Positions 19,665-28,983 of a DNA stretch of 64,000 nt are shown here, piece after piece. Source of the stretch: Pseudomonas sp. 6D_7.1_Bac1 (GTDB lineage Bacteria > Pseudomonadota > Gammaproteobacteria > Pseudomonadales > Pseudomonadaceae); NCBI RefSeq assembly GCF_025465945.1, contig NZ_JANLNW010000019.1, positions 62,001 through 126,000 on the forward strand, given 5' to 3'. The position numbers and the translations under genes are program-made. The notes below the pieces were generated by a model. The model was not told the DNA's origin and did no database searches. It saw nothing but the letters and a program-made list of their open reading frames with translations. Within the stretch, counting starts at the first letter, position 1, and each line of letters starts with the position of its first letter.

Positions 19665-20801
19665 TTATAGCGTTGGTCCGACGTCCATCAGTTGCCCCAG
19701 TCGACTGCGGGTGCGCGCCAGGTCGATGGCGTCGCCGCCCAGGTGTTCGCGCAACGGTCGTTCGCCGAGCAGGATCAGGCGTTTGTCCTGGTCGTAGAGC
19801 ACGTCGATCAGGTTGATGAAGCGCTGTTGAGTGGCGATTGGACAGTCCGCCAGATCCGGCAGTGCGTCGATGATCCAGGTGTCGAAGCGTCGGCACAGCT
19901 CCAGGTAATCCATGACGGCCGTGGGTTGTTCGCACAGGTCGTTGAAGGTGAAGGCGATGGTTCGATCCTCACACCGCCGGGCCTGAAGCTGGCGAGTGCC
20001 GACCGGCAGGACGATGGCCGAAGTGTCCTGTTGCGCCAGCTTCAAGGCCTGACGTTGCAACGCGGTGGTTGGCCAGATGTATTGGCCCTGGGTGAACACC
20101 TGTTGCGAATGGGTTCGCACCTGGCTGCGGTAGTCGTGGGGACCGCCGACTTCCATGACCTGCATGCGCGCATTGATCAAGTCGATGACCGGTTTGAAAC
20201 GCGCATGGTAGAGCGGGTTGGGCAGCAAGCCCTGAGGCGGATAGTTGGAGGTGACCAGCAGCAGGACGCCGCGCTGGAACAGCGCTTTGAACAAGCGGGT
20301 GATGAGCATCGCGTCGCCGATGTCATGGACGTGAAATTCGTCGAAACACAGCACGCGGCAATCCTTCAGCAGTTCATTCAGGGTGCTCGCCAGCGCATCG
20401 GTCTGCGCCCGTTGGCGGAACATGCCCTGATGCAGTTGCGCAAAAAAGTCGTGAAAGTGCAGGCGTTGTTTTTCGGCAACCGGCAATGCCTGGAAAAAAC
20501 CATCGAGCAACCAGCTCTTGCCTCGGCCGACCGCGCCATGCAGATAAAGGCTTCGAGGAGCCCGGGCAGTGGCGCGACTGCCCAGCAGTGCGCTCGCCAG
20601 TTGCGCCATGCAGTCGATCACCCGCTGTTGGCTGTGACTGAGGGTGTAGCCCTGGCCATGGGCCTTGTGGTGAAAGTAATCGTGGATCACCTGGCCGTTA
20701 GCGCCGTTGTTCGCGGAATCGACGAAGGGCCTGCCAAGGAGCCTGCGCAGGGCCGGCCAGCGTGGTTTGAGTCGTGAACGGTTTGGCGGGATAGCGGCCA
20801 A
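19665..20801 (-). CDS. zapE: ZapE/AFG1-like ATPase
   Basis: 378 aa. Walker A is G-A-V-G-R-G-K-S (near residue 110), Walker B is V-L-C-F-D-E-F-H-V, and a sensor region V-T-S-N-Y-P-P matches the AFG1-type AAA family. In E. coli ZapE associates with the Z ring and supports division under stress; the mitochondrial relative aids turnover of respiratory proteins. Pseudomonads often have two such paralogues, and this one lies outside the usual ribosomal-protein neighbourhood as far as can be seen. It is 87 bp upstream of the LRR-kinase gene on the same strand, so the two may share a transcript. Confidence 0.88.
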   Translation of the reverse strand: MAAIPPNRSRLKPRWPALRRLLGRPFVDSANNGANGQVIHDYFHHKAHGQGYTLSHSQQRVIDCMAQLASALLGSRATARAPRSLYLHGAVGRGKSWLLDGFFQALPVAEKQRLHFHDFFAQLHQGMFRQRAQTDALASTLNELLKDCRVLCFDEFHVHDIGDAMLITRLFKALFQRGVLLLVTSNYPPQGLLPNPLYHARFKPVIDLINARMQVMEVGGPHDYRSQVRTHSQQVFTQGQYIWPTTALQRQALKLAQQDTSAIVLPVGTRQLQARRCEDRTIAFTFNDLCEQPTAVMDYLELCRRFDTWIIDALPDLADCPIATQQRFINLIDVLYDQDKRLILLGERPLREHLGGDAIDLARTRSRLGQLMDVGPTL

Positions 20802-21083
20802 GTGTTGTCCCCCGTGTTCTTTTTGCCCGCTCCCCCTGAGCGATGGCGGTGCAATTCTAACCAGACGGTGAATTTACCTTCCACCGGTGTCGATGAAAGT
20901 CACGAATTGTTCGACAAAAATAGACGGTCGGTACAGCTTTTTGCCTTTGAAAACCGCTGCAATCGTAGCCGGTTTTTATGTAAGGAAATGAGCTGAACCT
21001 GGCCAATCCCCGGCCTGACTGGCGGATTCGTGGGGCGTTGCTAACCTGACCTTAAGTAAATCACCCTCAAAAGGATTGAGGCT

Positions 21084-21623
21084 GTGAAAGGATTGATGAC
21101 AGTCCCCGGGATGTTGGCAGTCATGAGCCTGATGTTCAGTGCGACAGCATTGGCCGCGGAGCTCCAGGTGGAGGTGCGGGTCAATGTGCAGCGTGGTTGT
21201 CAATTGGTGGGGCAACAGCGCGTCGCCGGCATCGAGCAGCTCGGTGTGCTGGACTTCGGCAGCACCGCGCGCCTGGATGACCCGGCCGGCCCCCTGAGCG
21301 CAGCGTTGGTCAGCGGCCGTTTGCCCCGGCTGGAATGCAATCCCGACACCCCGTATCAATTACGCGTCGACGGTGGCCTGCATGGCGGCGTTGGCGAGGT
21401 GCGCTATCTGGCCGCCAGTGCCGAACACGGCAAACCCATTCCTTATCGACTGTATCAAGACGCCGCCCGGCAAGTGCCGCTGCCGGTGAATGTGCCGTTG
21501 AGCGGGCGTGTGCCGGACTCAGGTTCGGTGGATTTACCTTTGTACGGGCGCATTGAGCGGCTGGCCGAGGTGCCACGGGTCAGCCGTTATTCCGATCTGG
21601 TGAAGGTCACGGTCACCTGGTAG
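21084..21623 (+). CDS. Csu-type spore coat U domain pilin (first subunit)
   Basis: 179 aa with a Sec signal peptide (hydrophobic core, cleavage likely after A-L-A). The mature part is one SCPU domain, with conserved N-terminal Cys in R-G-C-Q, G-x-L-D-F-G, a second Cys, I-P-Y-R-L-Y and a closing V-T-V-T-W strand. Such subunits are assembled by the archaic chaperone-usher pathway. It is first in the seven-gene operon. A GTG start at 21084 behind GAGG is used; an ATG at 21096 is the alternative. Confidence 0.85.
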   Translation: MKGLMTVPGMLAVMSLMFSATALAAELQVEVRVNVQRGCQLVGQQRVAGIEQLGVLDFGSTARLDDPAGPLSAALVSGRLPRLECNPDTPYQLRVDGGLHGGVGEVRYLAASAEHGKPIPYRLYQDAARQVPLPVNVPLSGRVPDSGSVDLPLYGRIERLAEVPRVSRYSDLVKVTVTW

Positions 21624-21729
21624 CAACGTTTGAGCATGACCTGCCCGGTGGACCTGGGCAGTGCAGGGACGGGCCCTTCGCAGGCGAAGGGTCACTGGTT
21701 TCAATCCTGATGGAATTAGGATCGGTGCG

Positions 21730-22266
21730 ATGAAAAAACAAAACCGGGTGTTTCTCAGCGTTGGCGCGCTGCTATTGCTGGCTGATAGCGCACACGCGGC
21801 GATCAGCGGGCAGATTCACGCGCGGCTGATCATCATCGCGGGCTGTGAAGTGACCAAGGGCGTCATCGACCCTGGTAGCCCGGCCAGCAGCTCCGGTTTG
21901 CTGGATTTCGGCGAGCACGGACCGACCTGGAGCAACTCGCTCAAGGCCGGCCTCAACGACGCCGGTAACAGCAATCTGAAAATTGCCTGTAACCCTTCGG
22001 TCAACGGTTTCACCGTGACCATCGATGGCGGCGCCCACGGCGACGGCTCCACTCGACGTCTGAGCAACGGGCGTCAGACCATTCCTTATCGATTGTTTCT
22101 CGATGCCGCTGGCAGCGACAGCTACAGCATCGGGCAGCGTCGCAATTTCGCCGTTACCCATGGAACGCCGATACCGATCCCGGTGTTTGGCTCGGTGGTC
22201 GCGATTACCAGCGCATTACCGGCAGGGGTCTACACCGACACCCTGACGGTCAGGCTGGATTGGTAA
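21730..22266 (+). CDS. Csu-type spore coat U domain pilin (second subunit)
   Basis: 178 aa, with signal peptide ending in A-H-A-A. The SCPU domain has Cys in A-G-C-E, L-D-F-G, I-A-C-N, T-V-T-I-D-G-G, I-P-Y-R-L-F and the terminal T-L-T-V-R-L-D-W strand that acts as subunit donor or acceptor in pilus assembly. The ATG at 21730 begins a typical positively charged leader (M-K-K-Q-N-R); the frame is open upstream but without a leader. It lies 106 bp after the first pilin and 20 bp before the next gene. Confidence 0.87.
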   Translation: MKKQNRVFLSVGALLLLADSAHAAISGQIHARLIIIAGCEVTKGVIDPGSPASSSGLLDFGEHGPTWSNSLKAGLNDAGNSNLKIACNPSVNGFTVTIDGGAHGDGSTRRLSNGRQTIPYRLFLDAAGSDSYSIGQRRNFAVTHGTPIPIPVFGSVVAITSALPAGVYTDTLTVRLDW

Positions 22267-22286
22267 ATCTCAAGAGGACGAACGTC

Positions 22287-22829
22287 ATGCACGTGTTTGT
22301 ATCAAGGATTGCCTTGTCGTTGCTCGGTCTGGCGCTGGCCGCCAGTGCCCAGGCTACCACCACGGTCACTGGGCAGATTTCTGCCAATCTGACCCTCACC
22401 TCCGCTTGTCAGGTCAATGGTGCCGGTACGGGGGCGGGGACGGGCATCAACTTCGGGACCTTGAGCTTCGGTACCGCGACCAGTCTGTTTACCGAAGCCG
22501 ATGGCCAGGTGCTGGGTGGCGGTGGCGGGGCGCTGTCGATTCTGTGCTCCAGCGGCACCACGCCTTCGGTGACGGTGTCGGCAGGCAGCCATGATGGACT
22601 CTCCACCGGAGGGACACGGGCACTGGCCGACGGGGCCGGTAACTTTGTGCCGTACGACCTGTACACCGACTCCGGTCATACGACGCTGTTGGCGATTGGC
22701 GGGGTGATCAATCTTGCGGCCAGCACCGGGGTGGCGCAGACGGTAAACATCTATGGCAAGGCGGTTGGCAAGGCTGGCCTGCCAGCGGGAACCTACACCG
22801 ACACTGTTACTGTCAGCCTGACGTTTTGA
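22287..22829 (+). CDS. Csu-type pilin, likely major subunit
   Basis: 180 aa, with signal peptide ending A-S-A-Q-A. The mature chain is rich in Gly, Ala, Thr and Ser and has the SCPU marks T-S-A-C-Q-V, L-S-F-G, I-L-C-S, V-P-Y-D-L-Y and the end A-G-T-Y-T-D-T-V-T-V-S-L-T-F. Its low-complexity, small-residue composition is like the major pilin CsuA/B of Acinetobacter. AGAGGA precedes the ATG at 22287. The next gene's reading frame touches its stop codon. Confidence 0.87.
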   Translation: MHVFVSRIALSLLGLALAASAQATTTVTGQISANLTLTSACQVNGAGTGAGTGINFGTLSFGTATSLFTEADGQVLGGGGGALSILCSSGTTPSVTVSAGSHDGLSTGGTRALADGAGNFVPYDLYTDSGHTTLLAIGGVINLAASTGVAQTVNIYGKAVGKAGLPAGTYTDTVTVSLTF

Positions 22830-22834
22830 AGTTA

Positions 22835-23335
22835 ATGGCTCGGCATGGCATTGCGTTGTGGCTTGTGCTTGGGGCCAGCAGCCTGCCGATGCCGGTGTCG
22901 GCGGTGACCAGCGAGAGCTTTCAGGTCAGTGCGACGATAGTGGCGGGGTGTCTGGTGGTAGGCGGGGTGTCCAACTACGGCAGCCTCAACTTCGGCAGCA
23001 GTTCTGCACTGGCCACCAGTACCGTGCAGGTCGCATTGACCAGTGGCGTGCAATTGCAATGCACACCGGGCGTCACCCTGAACATGACAGTCGATGGCGG
23101 GTTGTACAACAGCGGTGGTCGGCACATGCAGCTCAATAGCGGCAGTGCCCGGGTGGCCTATTCGCTGTTCAGCGATGCGGCCTACAGCCAGAGCCTGGGG
23201 ATCAGCCAAAGCGTGGCCGTGGCTTACAGCGATGCGAACAACATCAGCTTGCCGATTTATGGGCAAGTGCAATTGCCGGGCAATCAGCCTGGGGGGACGT
23301 ACAGCGATGTGCTGCAGGTGCAGCTGTCGTGGTAA
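22835..23335 (+). CDS. Csu-type spore coat U domain pilin (fourth subunit)
   Basis: 166 aa. The signal peptide ends M-P-V-S-A, followed by an SCPU domain with Cys in A-G-C-L, L-N-F-G, L-Q-C-T, M-T-V-D-G-G and the terminal Y-S-D-V-L-Q-V-Q-L-S-W strand. ATG 22835 is used; a TTG at 22826 that overlaps the previous stop is possible and would add three residues. The start is probably translationally coupled. Acinetobacter csu and P. aeruginosa cupE have three pilin genes before the chaperone gene, whereas this operon has four. Confidence 0.86.
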   Translation: MARHGIALWLVLGASSLPMPVSAVTSESFQVSATIVAGCLVVGGVSNYGSLNFGSSSALATSTVQVALTSGVQLQCTPGVTLNMTVDGGLYNSGGRHMQLNSGSARVAYSLFSDAAYSQSLGISQSVAVAYSDANNISLPIYGQVQLPGNQPGGTYSDVLQVQLSW

Positions 23336-23379
23336 CGCGGCGTTTTTGATCAGGCCCGTGAGGCATAAGGAGTAGGCGT

Positions 23380-24168
23380 ATGTGTTTACCGTCGCAGTGG
23401 CTCAGTGCCACGCGTTGCGCAGTGTTGGTCATGTTGATGCTGGGCACGGTCACGGCACAGGCCGCCAGCTCGGTGCTGATCTGGCCAATCGACCCGGTGC
23501 TGGAAGCCGACCAGCAGGCCAGCGCGTTGTGGCTGGAGAATCGTGGAACCGAAACCGCCAACCTGCAGATCCGGGTGTTCGCCTGGAGCCAGAGCGGCTT
23601 CAACGATCAATACCAGAACCAGCGTGACGTGATTGGCAGCCCGCCGGTGGCAAAGATCGAACCTGGCCAGAAACAACTGGTGCGCCTGACCCGGACCCGT
23701 GATGTGCCACCCGGCCAGGAACTGGCCTACCGCATCATCATCGATGAAATCCCCTCGGCCGCACCACCCACGGCTGAAGCGGGCAAGACGGCGGCGGCGA
23801 TTCGTTTCCAGATGCGTTATTCGGTGCCGTTGTTCGCCTATGGGGCAGGTTTGTGGAGCAAGGAGGACACCACCCGCCAGCGCGATCCGAAAGGTGTCGG
23901 GGTGCCTGATCTGAGTTGGCGCAAAGTCGCCGTGGACGGTCGCTCCTATGTGGAAGTGCGCAATCAGGGCGCGGTGCATGCGCGCCTGACCGATGTGGCC
24001 TTCAAGCAGGGCAGCCAGATCCGGCCGCTGGCTGAGGGGTTGCTTGGCTATGTGTTGCCTGGCGCGATCATGCGCTGGCCGGTGTCCGAGGCGCTTGCAG
24101 GTGACCCGGCGTTACAGGTGCGAGTCAACGGCGCACCGCAGGTGCAGAGCATTACTCCGGCGCGTTGA
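23380..24168 (+). CDS. Periplasmic pilus chaperone, CsuC/CupE4-like
   Basis: 262 aa, with signal peptide ending T-A-Q-A. It has the PapD-type two-immunoglobulin layout: V-L-I-W-P-I-D-P-V-L at the mature N-terminus, the conserved I-E-P-G-Q-K-Q-L-V-R-L subunit-anchoring strand, and Y-R-I-I-I-D-E-I-P. The chaperone caps SCPU subunits in the periplasm and hands them to the usher encoded next. A strong AAGGAG site lies eight bases before the ATG. Confidence 0.92.
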   Translation: MCLPSQWLSATRCAVLVMLMLGTVTAQAASSVLIWPIDPVLEADQQASALWLENRGTETANLQIRVFAWSQSGFNDQYQNQRDVIGSPPVAKIEPGQKQLVRLTRTRDVPPGQELAYRIIIDEIPSAAPPTAEAGKTAAAIRFQMRYSVPLFAYGAGLWSKEDTTRQRDPKGVGVPDLSWRKVAVDGRSYVEVRNQGAVHARLTDVAFKQGSQIRPLAEGLLGYVLPGAIMRWPVSEALAGDPALQVRVNGAPQVQSITPAR

Positions 24169-24230
24169 GGTGACACGCCGTAGAAGGAGGCGGCGGGTCG
24201 ATAGCAGGGAAGCCCGCGGCACGGAGGGAG

Positions 24231-26615
24231 ATGTCCATAGATGGACGTAAAGCGTTGATGAGCCAGGATAAGGCTCGCAGTTTCCAGCGTCTGTCGTGGG
24301 CTGTGAGCGGGTTTTGCTGGCTGGTATTTGTTCCTCACAGCACGGCCGGTGATTTGCCACCACCTCCCAGTGGCATGGAGGCGGTGGCAGATGCGCAGTT
24401 ATTTCTGGAGTTGGTGGTCAACCAGATGAATACCGGACGGGTGGTGGCGGTCGAGCAGCGGGCCGGGCGGTTGTACCTGTCGGCCACGGTATTGCGCGAG
24501 ACCGGCATGAAACTGCCTGAGCATCTGAGCGCGGAAGTTGATCTCGACGGCCTGATGGGCCTGCACAGCGAGTACGACAGCCAGGGCCAGCGCCTGCTGC
24601 TGAGCGTGCCGCCGGACTGGTTGCCGGAGCAATTTGTCGGCAACCGCGAGGCGTATCCGCGCACTCCGGCGCTGAGCAGTTTCGGAGCGCTACTCAACTA
24701 CGATCTTTACCTCAACGACACCGATGAGGGCGGCACCTACCTGGCGGCCTGGAACGAAGTGCGGTTCTTCGATAGCTGGGGCACGCTGTCCAACACCGGG
24801 CAGTACCGACGGACGATGTCCGGTGTAGCGAGTAATACGTTGAACAACGGGTATCTGCGTTATGACACCACGTGGCGCTACTCCGATGATGATCGGTTAC
24901 TGACTTACGAGGCCGGTGATCTGGTCAGCGGCGCGTTGCCCTGGAGCAACTCGGTGCGTCTGGGGGGCGTGCAACTTTCGCGGGATTTCGGCGTGCGACC
25001 GGACCTGGTGACATACCCCTTGCCACAGTTTGCCGGCGAGGCGGCGGTGCCTTCTTCGGTCGACCTGTTCATCAACGGCTACAAATCCAGCAGTGCCGAT
25101 CTGCAACCTGGCCCTTACACCCTGACCAACATTCCGTTCATCAACGGCGCCGGTGAGGCGGTGGTGGTGACCACCGATGCGCTGGGTCGGCAGGTTTCAA
25201 CCACCGTGCCGTTTTACGTGACCAGCACCCTGCTGCAAAAAGGTCTGGCGGATTATTCGGTGGCGGCGGGGACCTTGCGTCGTGACTACGGGATCCGCGA
25301 TTTTGGCTACGGTCCCGGTGTCACCTCCGGCAGCCTGCGTTATGGCCTGACGGACAGCCTGACCCTGGAAAGTCATGCCGAAGCCTCGAACTCGCTGACC
25401 CTCGGCGGCGTTGGTGGCAACGTGCGGCTGGGCAACTTCGGCGTGCTCAACACCGCGGTCAGTCAAAGTCGGTTCGATGGCACCAGCGGTCAGCAATTGA
25501 GCGTGGGTTATCAGTACAGCAGCCAGCGTTACAGCCTGTCGTATCAGCGCATGCAACGTCGTGATCAATACGCTGACCTGACGGTGGTCGACAGCCCCTA
25601 CACAACCCTCAGCCAGCGCAGCGAACAAGTGACGCTGAGCCTTAACCTCGACACCTGGGGCAGTTTGGGGGCCGGTTATTTCGATGTGCGCGCCGGCGAT
25701 GACTCGCGCACTCGATTGCTCAACCTGACCTGGAGCAAACCGCTGTGGCGCAACACCAGTTTCTACCTGTCAGCCAACCGCGAGATCGGCGACAGCAACT
25801 GGGGGATACAGGCACAACTGGTGATTCCGTTCGACCTGCGCGGCAGCCTCGCCCTGAGCACCGAACGCAGTAAAACCGGCGAAAACCGCCAGCGGGTCAA
25901 CTACAGCCAGGCCGTGCCCACCCAAGGCGGACTGGGCTTCAATCTCGGATACGCCCACGGTCAGGGCCCGGATTACCGTCAGGCTGACCTGACCTGGCGT
26001 CTGCAATCAGTGCAGTTGCAGGCCGGCGTGTATGGCAGCAGCGACGCCGAGACCCGTTGGGCCGACGCCAGCGGCTCGCTGGTGTGGATGGACCGTCAGC
26101 TGTTTGCCGCTAACCGTATTGACGACGCTTTTGTGGTGGTCAGCACCGAGGGCTTTGCCGGCATACCGGTGCGCTACGAAAACCAGCTGGTCGGCCAAAC
26201 GGACAGCAAAGGCCATCTGCTAGTGCCGTGGAGCAGCGCCTATTACCGCGGCAAATACGAAATCGATCCGCTGAACCTGCCGAGCAATGTGCAAAGCCCG
26301 AATGTCGAGCAGCGTGTCGCGGTCCGGCGTGGCAGCGGGTATCTGCTGGAGTTCCCGTTGACTCGAATCATCGCCGCCAGCGTGGTGCTGGTGGACGCTC
26401 GACAACAGGAGTTGCCGCTGGGCAGCAACGTGCTGCACGAGCAGAGCGGGGCGAGGGCGGTCGTGGGGTGGGACGGTCTGGTGTACCTGGACAACCTGCA
26501 AGTGCAGAACACCTTACGCGTGACCCTGGCCGACGGGCGCACTTGCGGGGCGCAGTTCAATGTGGACATCAAACAGGAACAGGTGCCGTTGATCGGGCCG
26601 TTGGTGTGTCAATGA
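24231..26615 (+). CDS. Outer-membrane usher, CsuD/CupE5-like
   Basis: 794 aa. There is an N-terminal signal region, an N-terminal chaperone-binding domain (about 60-150), a long beta-barrel with the usher signature around V-P-S-S-V-D-L-F-I-N-G-Y and Y-T-L-T-N-I-P-F-I-N-G-A-G-E-A, and C-terminal domains ending near a Cys pair. It forms the pore through which the archaic pilus is assembled. The start at 24231 follows GGAGGGAG almost directly, closer than ideal; ATG 24258 would still leave a leader. The stop overlaps the next start (ATGA). Confidence 0.92.
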   Translation: MSIDGRKALMSQDKARSFQRLSWAVSGFCWLVFVPHSTAGDLPPPPSGMEAVADAQLFLELVVNQMNTGRVVAVEQRAGRLYLSATVLRETGMKLPEHLSAEVDLDGLMGLHSEYDSQGQRLLLSVPPDWLPEQFVGNREAYPRTPALSSFGALLNYDLYLNDTDEGGTYLAAWNEVRFFDSWGTLSNTGQYRRTMSGVASNTLNNGYLRYDTTWRYSDDDRLLTYEAGDLVSGALPWSNSVRLGGVQLSRDFGVRPDLVTYPLPQFAGEAAVPSSVDLFINGYKSSSADLQPGPYTLTNIPFINGAGEAVVVTTDALGRQVSTTVPFYVTSTLLQKGLADYSVAAGTLRRDYGIRDFGYGPGVTSGSLRYGLTDSLTLESHAEASNSLTLGGVGGNVRLGNFGVLNTAVSQSRFDGTSGQQLSVGYQYSSQRYSLSYQRMQRRDQYADLTVVDSPYTTLSQRSEQVTLSLNLDTWGSLGAGYFDVRAGDDSRTRLLNLTWSKPLWRNTSFYLSANREIGDSNWGIQAQLVIPFDLRGSLALSTERSKTGENRQRVNYSQAVPTQGGLGFNLGYAHGQGPDYRQADLTWRLQSVQLQAGVYGSSDAETRWADASGSLVWMDRQLFAANRIDDAFVVVSTEGFAGIPVRYENQLVGQTDSKGHLLVPWSSAYYRGKYEIDPLNLPSNVQSPNVEQRVAVRRGSGYLLEFPLTRIIAASVVLVDARQQELPLGSNVLHEQSGARAVVGWDGLVYLDNLQVQNTLRVTLADGRTCGAQFNVDIKQEQVPLIGPLVCQ

Positions 26616-27604
26616 CCAGTCATACAAGTCGATGGATCAGCAGTGGGGTCGGGTGGCTGGCGCTTGCCCTGTCGGGGCATGCCTGGGCGCTGTGCTCGGT
26701 GGTCAGCACCGCACCTGCCGGCTTCGGTTCGGTCAGTTCGATCACGGTACGGACCACTTCGCAGCCCAGCTCCACCACCAACGCCGGGTTGAGCTGCACC
26801 GGATCGCTGGCGTCGCAGCTGACGGCCAGCGACCATATATACGCGACTTTTACTTCAGCGACTTCAGGATTGGTCGGCCCCACCGGAGACGTGATCAGCT
26901 ACACGCTGTATGGCAATAACAGCACCAGTTATCCGATCACACGCGGCACGGCGTTCGACTTCGCCCGCAACTCGATCGCCGATAATCTGGGGTTGCTGAG
27001 CAGCCCGACGGTGGCCAAGACGGTGCCGATCTATCTGGACAGCATCGTCGGCAGCAATGTCGCGGCCGGTGTGTATTCGGAGACCCTGAGCGTTGCCTGG
27101 AACTGGAACTATTGTTACCTCCTGAGTGTGGGGAGTCTCTGTGCTTTGCGCGACATCAACAGCGGTACGACCAGCCTGACAGTCACGATGACGGTCACTA
27201 ACGATTGCCTGATCACCGCACCCAATATCAGTTTCGGCAGCGCCCCGGTTATCAGCGGGTTCGCGGCGGTCACCAACCAGACGGTCAATCTCACGTGCAC
27301 CAAGGGCAGCGCCTACACCGTTGGCCTGGACGATGGCCAGCACGTCGTCAGCGTCGGCGGGCGGCGGCGGATGATCTCGGGCAGCAATTACCTGGCCTAT
27401 GACATTTTCAAAAGTGCCGGCACCACCCGCTGGGGCAGTGTCAGCAGCGCGCGACGGGCCAGCTCCGATGCCGAGGTCAATCCTGGCAACGGTCTGGGGA
27501 CCGGCAGTCAGATCTTCAACTACAACGCGAAGATCTATACCGATCAGACCACCCCACCGGCCGGCACCTACCTGGACAATGTGGTGCTGGATGTGGGGTT
27601 TTGA
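26612..27604 (+). CDS. Two-domain tip adhesin, CsuE/CupE6-like
   Basis: 330 aa, with signal peptide ending in A-W-A. Two SCPU domains in tandem (about 25-165 and 185-330) each carry the paired cysteines and a closing Y-x-(E/D)-x-(L/V)-x-(V/L) strand, as in CsuE, whose N-terminal domain caps the pilus and binds surfaces. The start codon lies within the usher stop (ATGA overlap), so the pair is translationally coupled. The frame is open far upstream inside the usher gene, which is a shadow. Confidence 0.9.
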   Translation: MTSHTSRWISSGVGWLALALSGHAWALCSVVSTAPAGFGSVSSITVRTTSQPSSTTNAGLSCTGSLASQLTASDHIYATFTSATSGLVGPTGDVISYTLYGNNSTSYPITRGTAFDFARNSIADNLGLLSSPTVAKTVPIYLDSIVGSNVAAGVYSETLSVAWNWNYCYLLSVGSLCALRDINSGTTSLTVTMTVTNDCLITAPNISFGSAPVISGFAAVTNQTVNLTCTKGSAYTVGLDDGQHVVSVGGRRRMISGSNYLAYDIFKSAGTTRWGSVSSARRASSDAEVNPGNGLGTGSQIFNYNAKIYTDQTTPPAGTYLDNVVLDVGF

Positions 27605-27638
27605 GCAGAGACAGGAGGTATCACTCAGCTTTCAAGCG

Positions 27639-28391
27639 TTAAAACCTCTGCATCTGCTTGAGCATCTGTGCTGCCGGATCCCGGGCTTCGCTGACCATCG
27701 CATAGTTGTACCCAGGCCCGGACCAGTACTCGGCCTGCAACTCGCCATCGCTGCGACTGCCGCGTGGCAGCAGGTTGTTCTTCGGGCCCGGCGGACGGAT
27801 GTAGAAGCTGATCTTGCGGCCGTTATGGTCCTCGTACATCACCATCGCGGCAGGCCCCTGTTCGGTGCTCAGCAAGCGTGCGCTGACCGGTTTGAACCCC
27901 GAGTTGGCGAGGTCCGGCAAGCGATTGGCCTGGGCGAAGTAACGGTCGAGCCAGCTCTGCATATCGCGGTCATCGGTGACCTTGTAATCGGCCGGCAGGA
28001 TGCCTTGCTGGGCGAACATCCGGTAGGCCTGCATCGCGTCGGTCATCGGTGGTGTCACGCCTGTCATGGTCATTTCCCGCGCTTGCCAGCCGCTCAAGCC
28101 ACCGACACTGACTGCGATCAGCAGCACGGCGGCGCTGGCCAAGTGGCGGCGAGACCGACGTTTCAGGCGTTGGCGAATCACGCTTGGGTCGAGTGCCGGG
28201 TTGGGCGGTTGCTGCAAGGCGCCGCTCAAGGCTGCACGCAGTTGCTGGGCGTCCTGCTGCCAGGCTTGAACCTGCTCGGCAACGTGCGGATTGGCCGCCA
28301 GGTACGTTTCCACCAGGCGCCGGTCCACGTCGTTGAGTTGATGGTCGACGTAGGCGTGCAGGTCATTAATGCTTGGGGGCATGCTGATCAT
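27639..28391 (-). CDS. Anti-sigma factor (transmembrane, zinc-finger-like class)
   Basis: 250 aa. The cytoplasmic N-terminus (1-80) has H-A-Y-V-D-H-Q-L and a downstream helix typical of ECF anti-sigma domains; the H-x3-C-x2-C zinc motif is not complete. One transmembrane helix follows (about 84-103), then a periplasmic domain of about 145 residues. The start codon overlaps the sigma gene stop (ATGA), the usual genetic coupling of such pairs. It is expected to hold the ECF sigma factor at the membrane until an envelope or oxidative signal arrives. Confidence 0.85.
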   Translation of the reverse strand: MISMPPSINDLHAYVDHQLNDVDRRLVETYLAANPHVAEQVQAWQQDAQQLRAALSGALQQPPNPALDPSVIRQRLKRRSRRHLASAAVLLIAVSVGGLSGWQAREMTMTGVTPPMTDAMQAYRMFAQQGILPADYKVTDDRDMQSWLDRYFAQANRLPDLANSGFKPVSARLLSTEQGPAAMVMYEDHNGRKISFYIRPPGPKNNLLPRGSRSDGELQAEYWSGPGYNYAMVSEARDPAAQMLKQMQRF

Positions 28392-28894
28392 TTGAGTATC
28401 CGCAAAGCTGGGCTGGTGATTTCGCCGTCGCTGAGCTGGCGCAAGGCCTGGCGGGCGCGGGACAGGCGAGACATCACGGTGCCGGTAGGGACGTTGAGGA
28501 TCTCGGCGACCTCTTTATAACTCAAGCCTTCCACCGAGACCCAGAGCAACAGCGCGCGTTGCTCGGTGGTCAGTTTGTCGAAGGCTTGCAGTGTCGATTG
28601 CGCTAACACCGTGCGCTCGACCGACGGCTGTGCATCGTCGCGACCGGTGAAAAACTCGAGCATTCGTGCATAACGCCTTGAGCGTCGATGGGCATCGAGA
28701 AACTGCCGATACAGAATCGAAAACAGCCAGGCGCGCAAATCGCCGTCCGGGTGTTTGTCGCCCCAACCCGACAGCGCCCGCTCCAGGCACGATTGCACCA
28801 GATCGTCAGCATTGCTGGGATTGCGCGTCAGCGACACGGCAAAACGCCGCAGCCTGGGGATGAGTTCACGTAACGGTTCGTCGAGATCGTTCAT
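28388..28894 (-). CDS. ECF-family RNA polymerase sigma factor
   Basis: 168 aa with sigma region 2 (D-D-L-V-Q-S-C-L-E-R-A-L, then L-R-A-W-L-F-S-I-L-Y-R) and region 4 (L-S-Y-K-E-V-A-E-I-L-N-V-P-T-G-T-V-M-S-R-L-S-R-A-R). It is divergent from the catalase gene. A promoter matching the one in front of the catalase lies upstream of this gene (28930-28955), pointing to autoregulation. ATG 28894 is chosen because it starts the family-like sequence; an upstream start at 28942 would overlap the -10/-35 elements. Confidence 0.92.
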   Translation of the reverse strand: MNDLDEPLRELIPRLRRFAVSLTRNPSNADDLVQSCLERALSGWGDKHPDGDLRAWLFSILYRQFLDAHRRSRRYARMLEFFTGRDDAQPSVERTVLAQSTLQAFDKLTTEQRALLLWVSVEGLSYKEVAEILNVPTGTVMSRLSRARQALRQLSDGEITSPALRILK

Positions 28895-28929
28895 GGAATG
28901 CTGGCTAGTCTTTACGCGGTGGACTAGGG

Positions 28930-28955
28930 AGACGCCCGGCATTGGAGGTTATTCC
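28930..28955 (-). promoter_or_regulatory. ECF-type promoter of the sigma/anti-sigma operon
   Basis: On the minus strand GGAAT (28955-28951), a 16-bp spacer, and CGTCT (28934-28930). The implied transcription start is about 25-30 bases before the sigma ATG. The elements and spacing are identical to those of the divergent catalase promoter. Confidence 0.75.
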
Positions 28956-28983
28956 AGCGTTGGAAAAATAAAAACCGGGCCAT

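Noticed and set aside
26228..26611. 128-codon upstream extension of the tip adhesin frame
   Set aside because: It lies inside the usher gene in another frame; the signal peptide begins at 26612.
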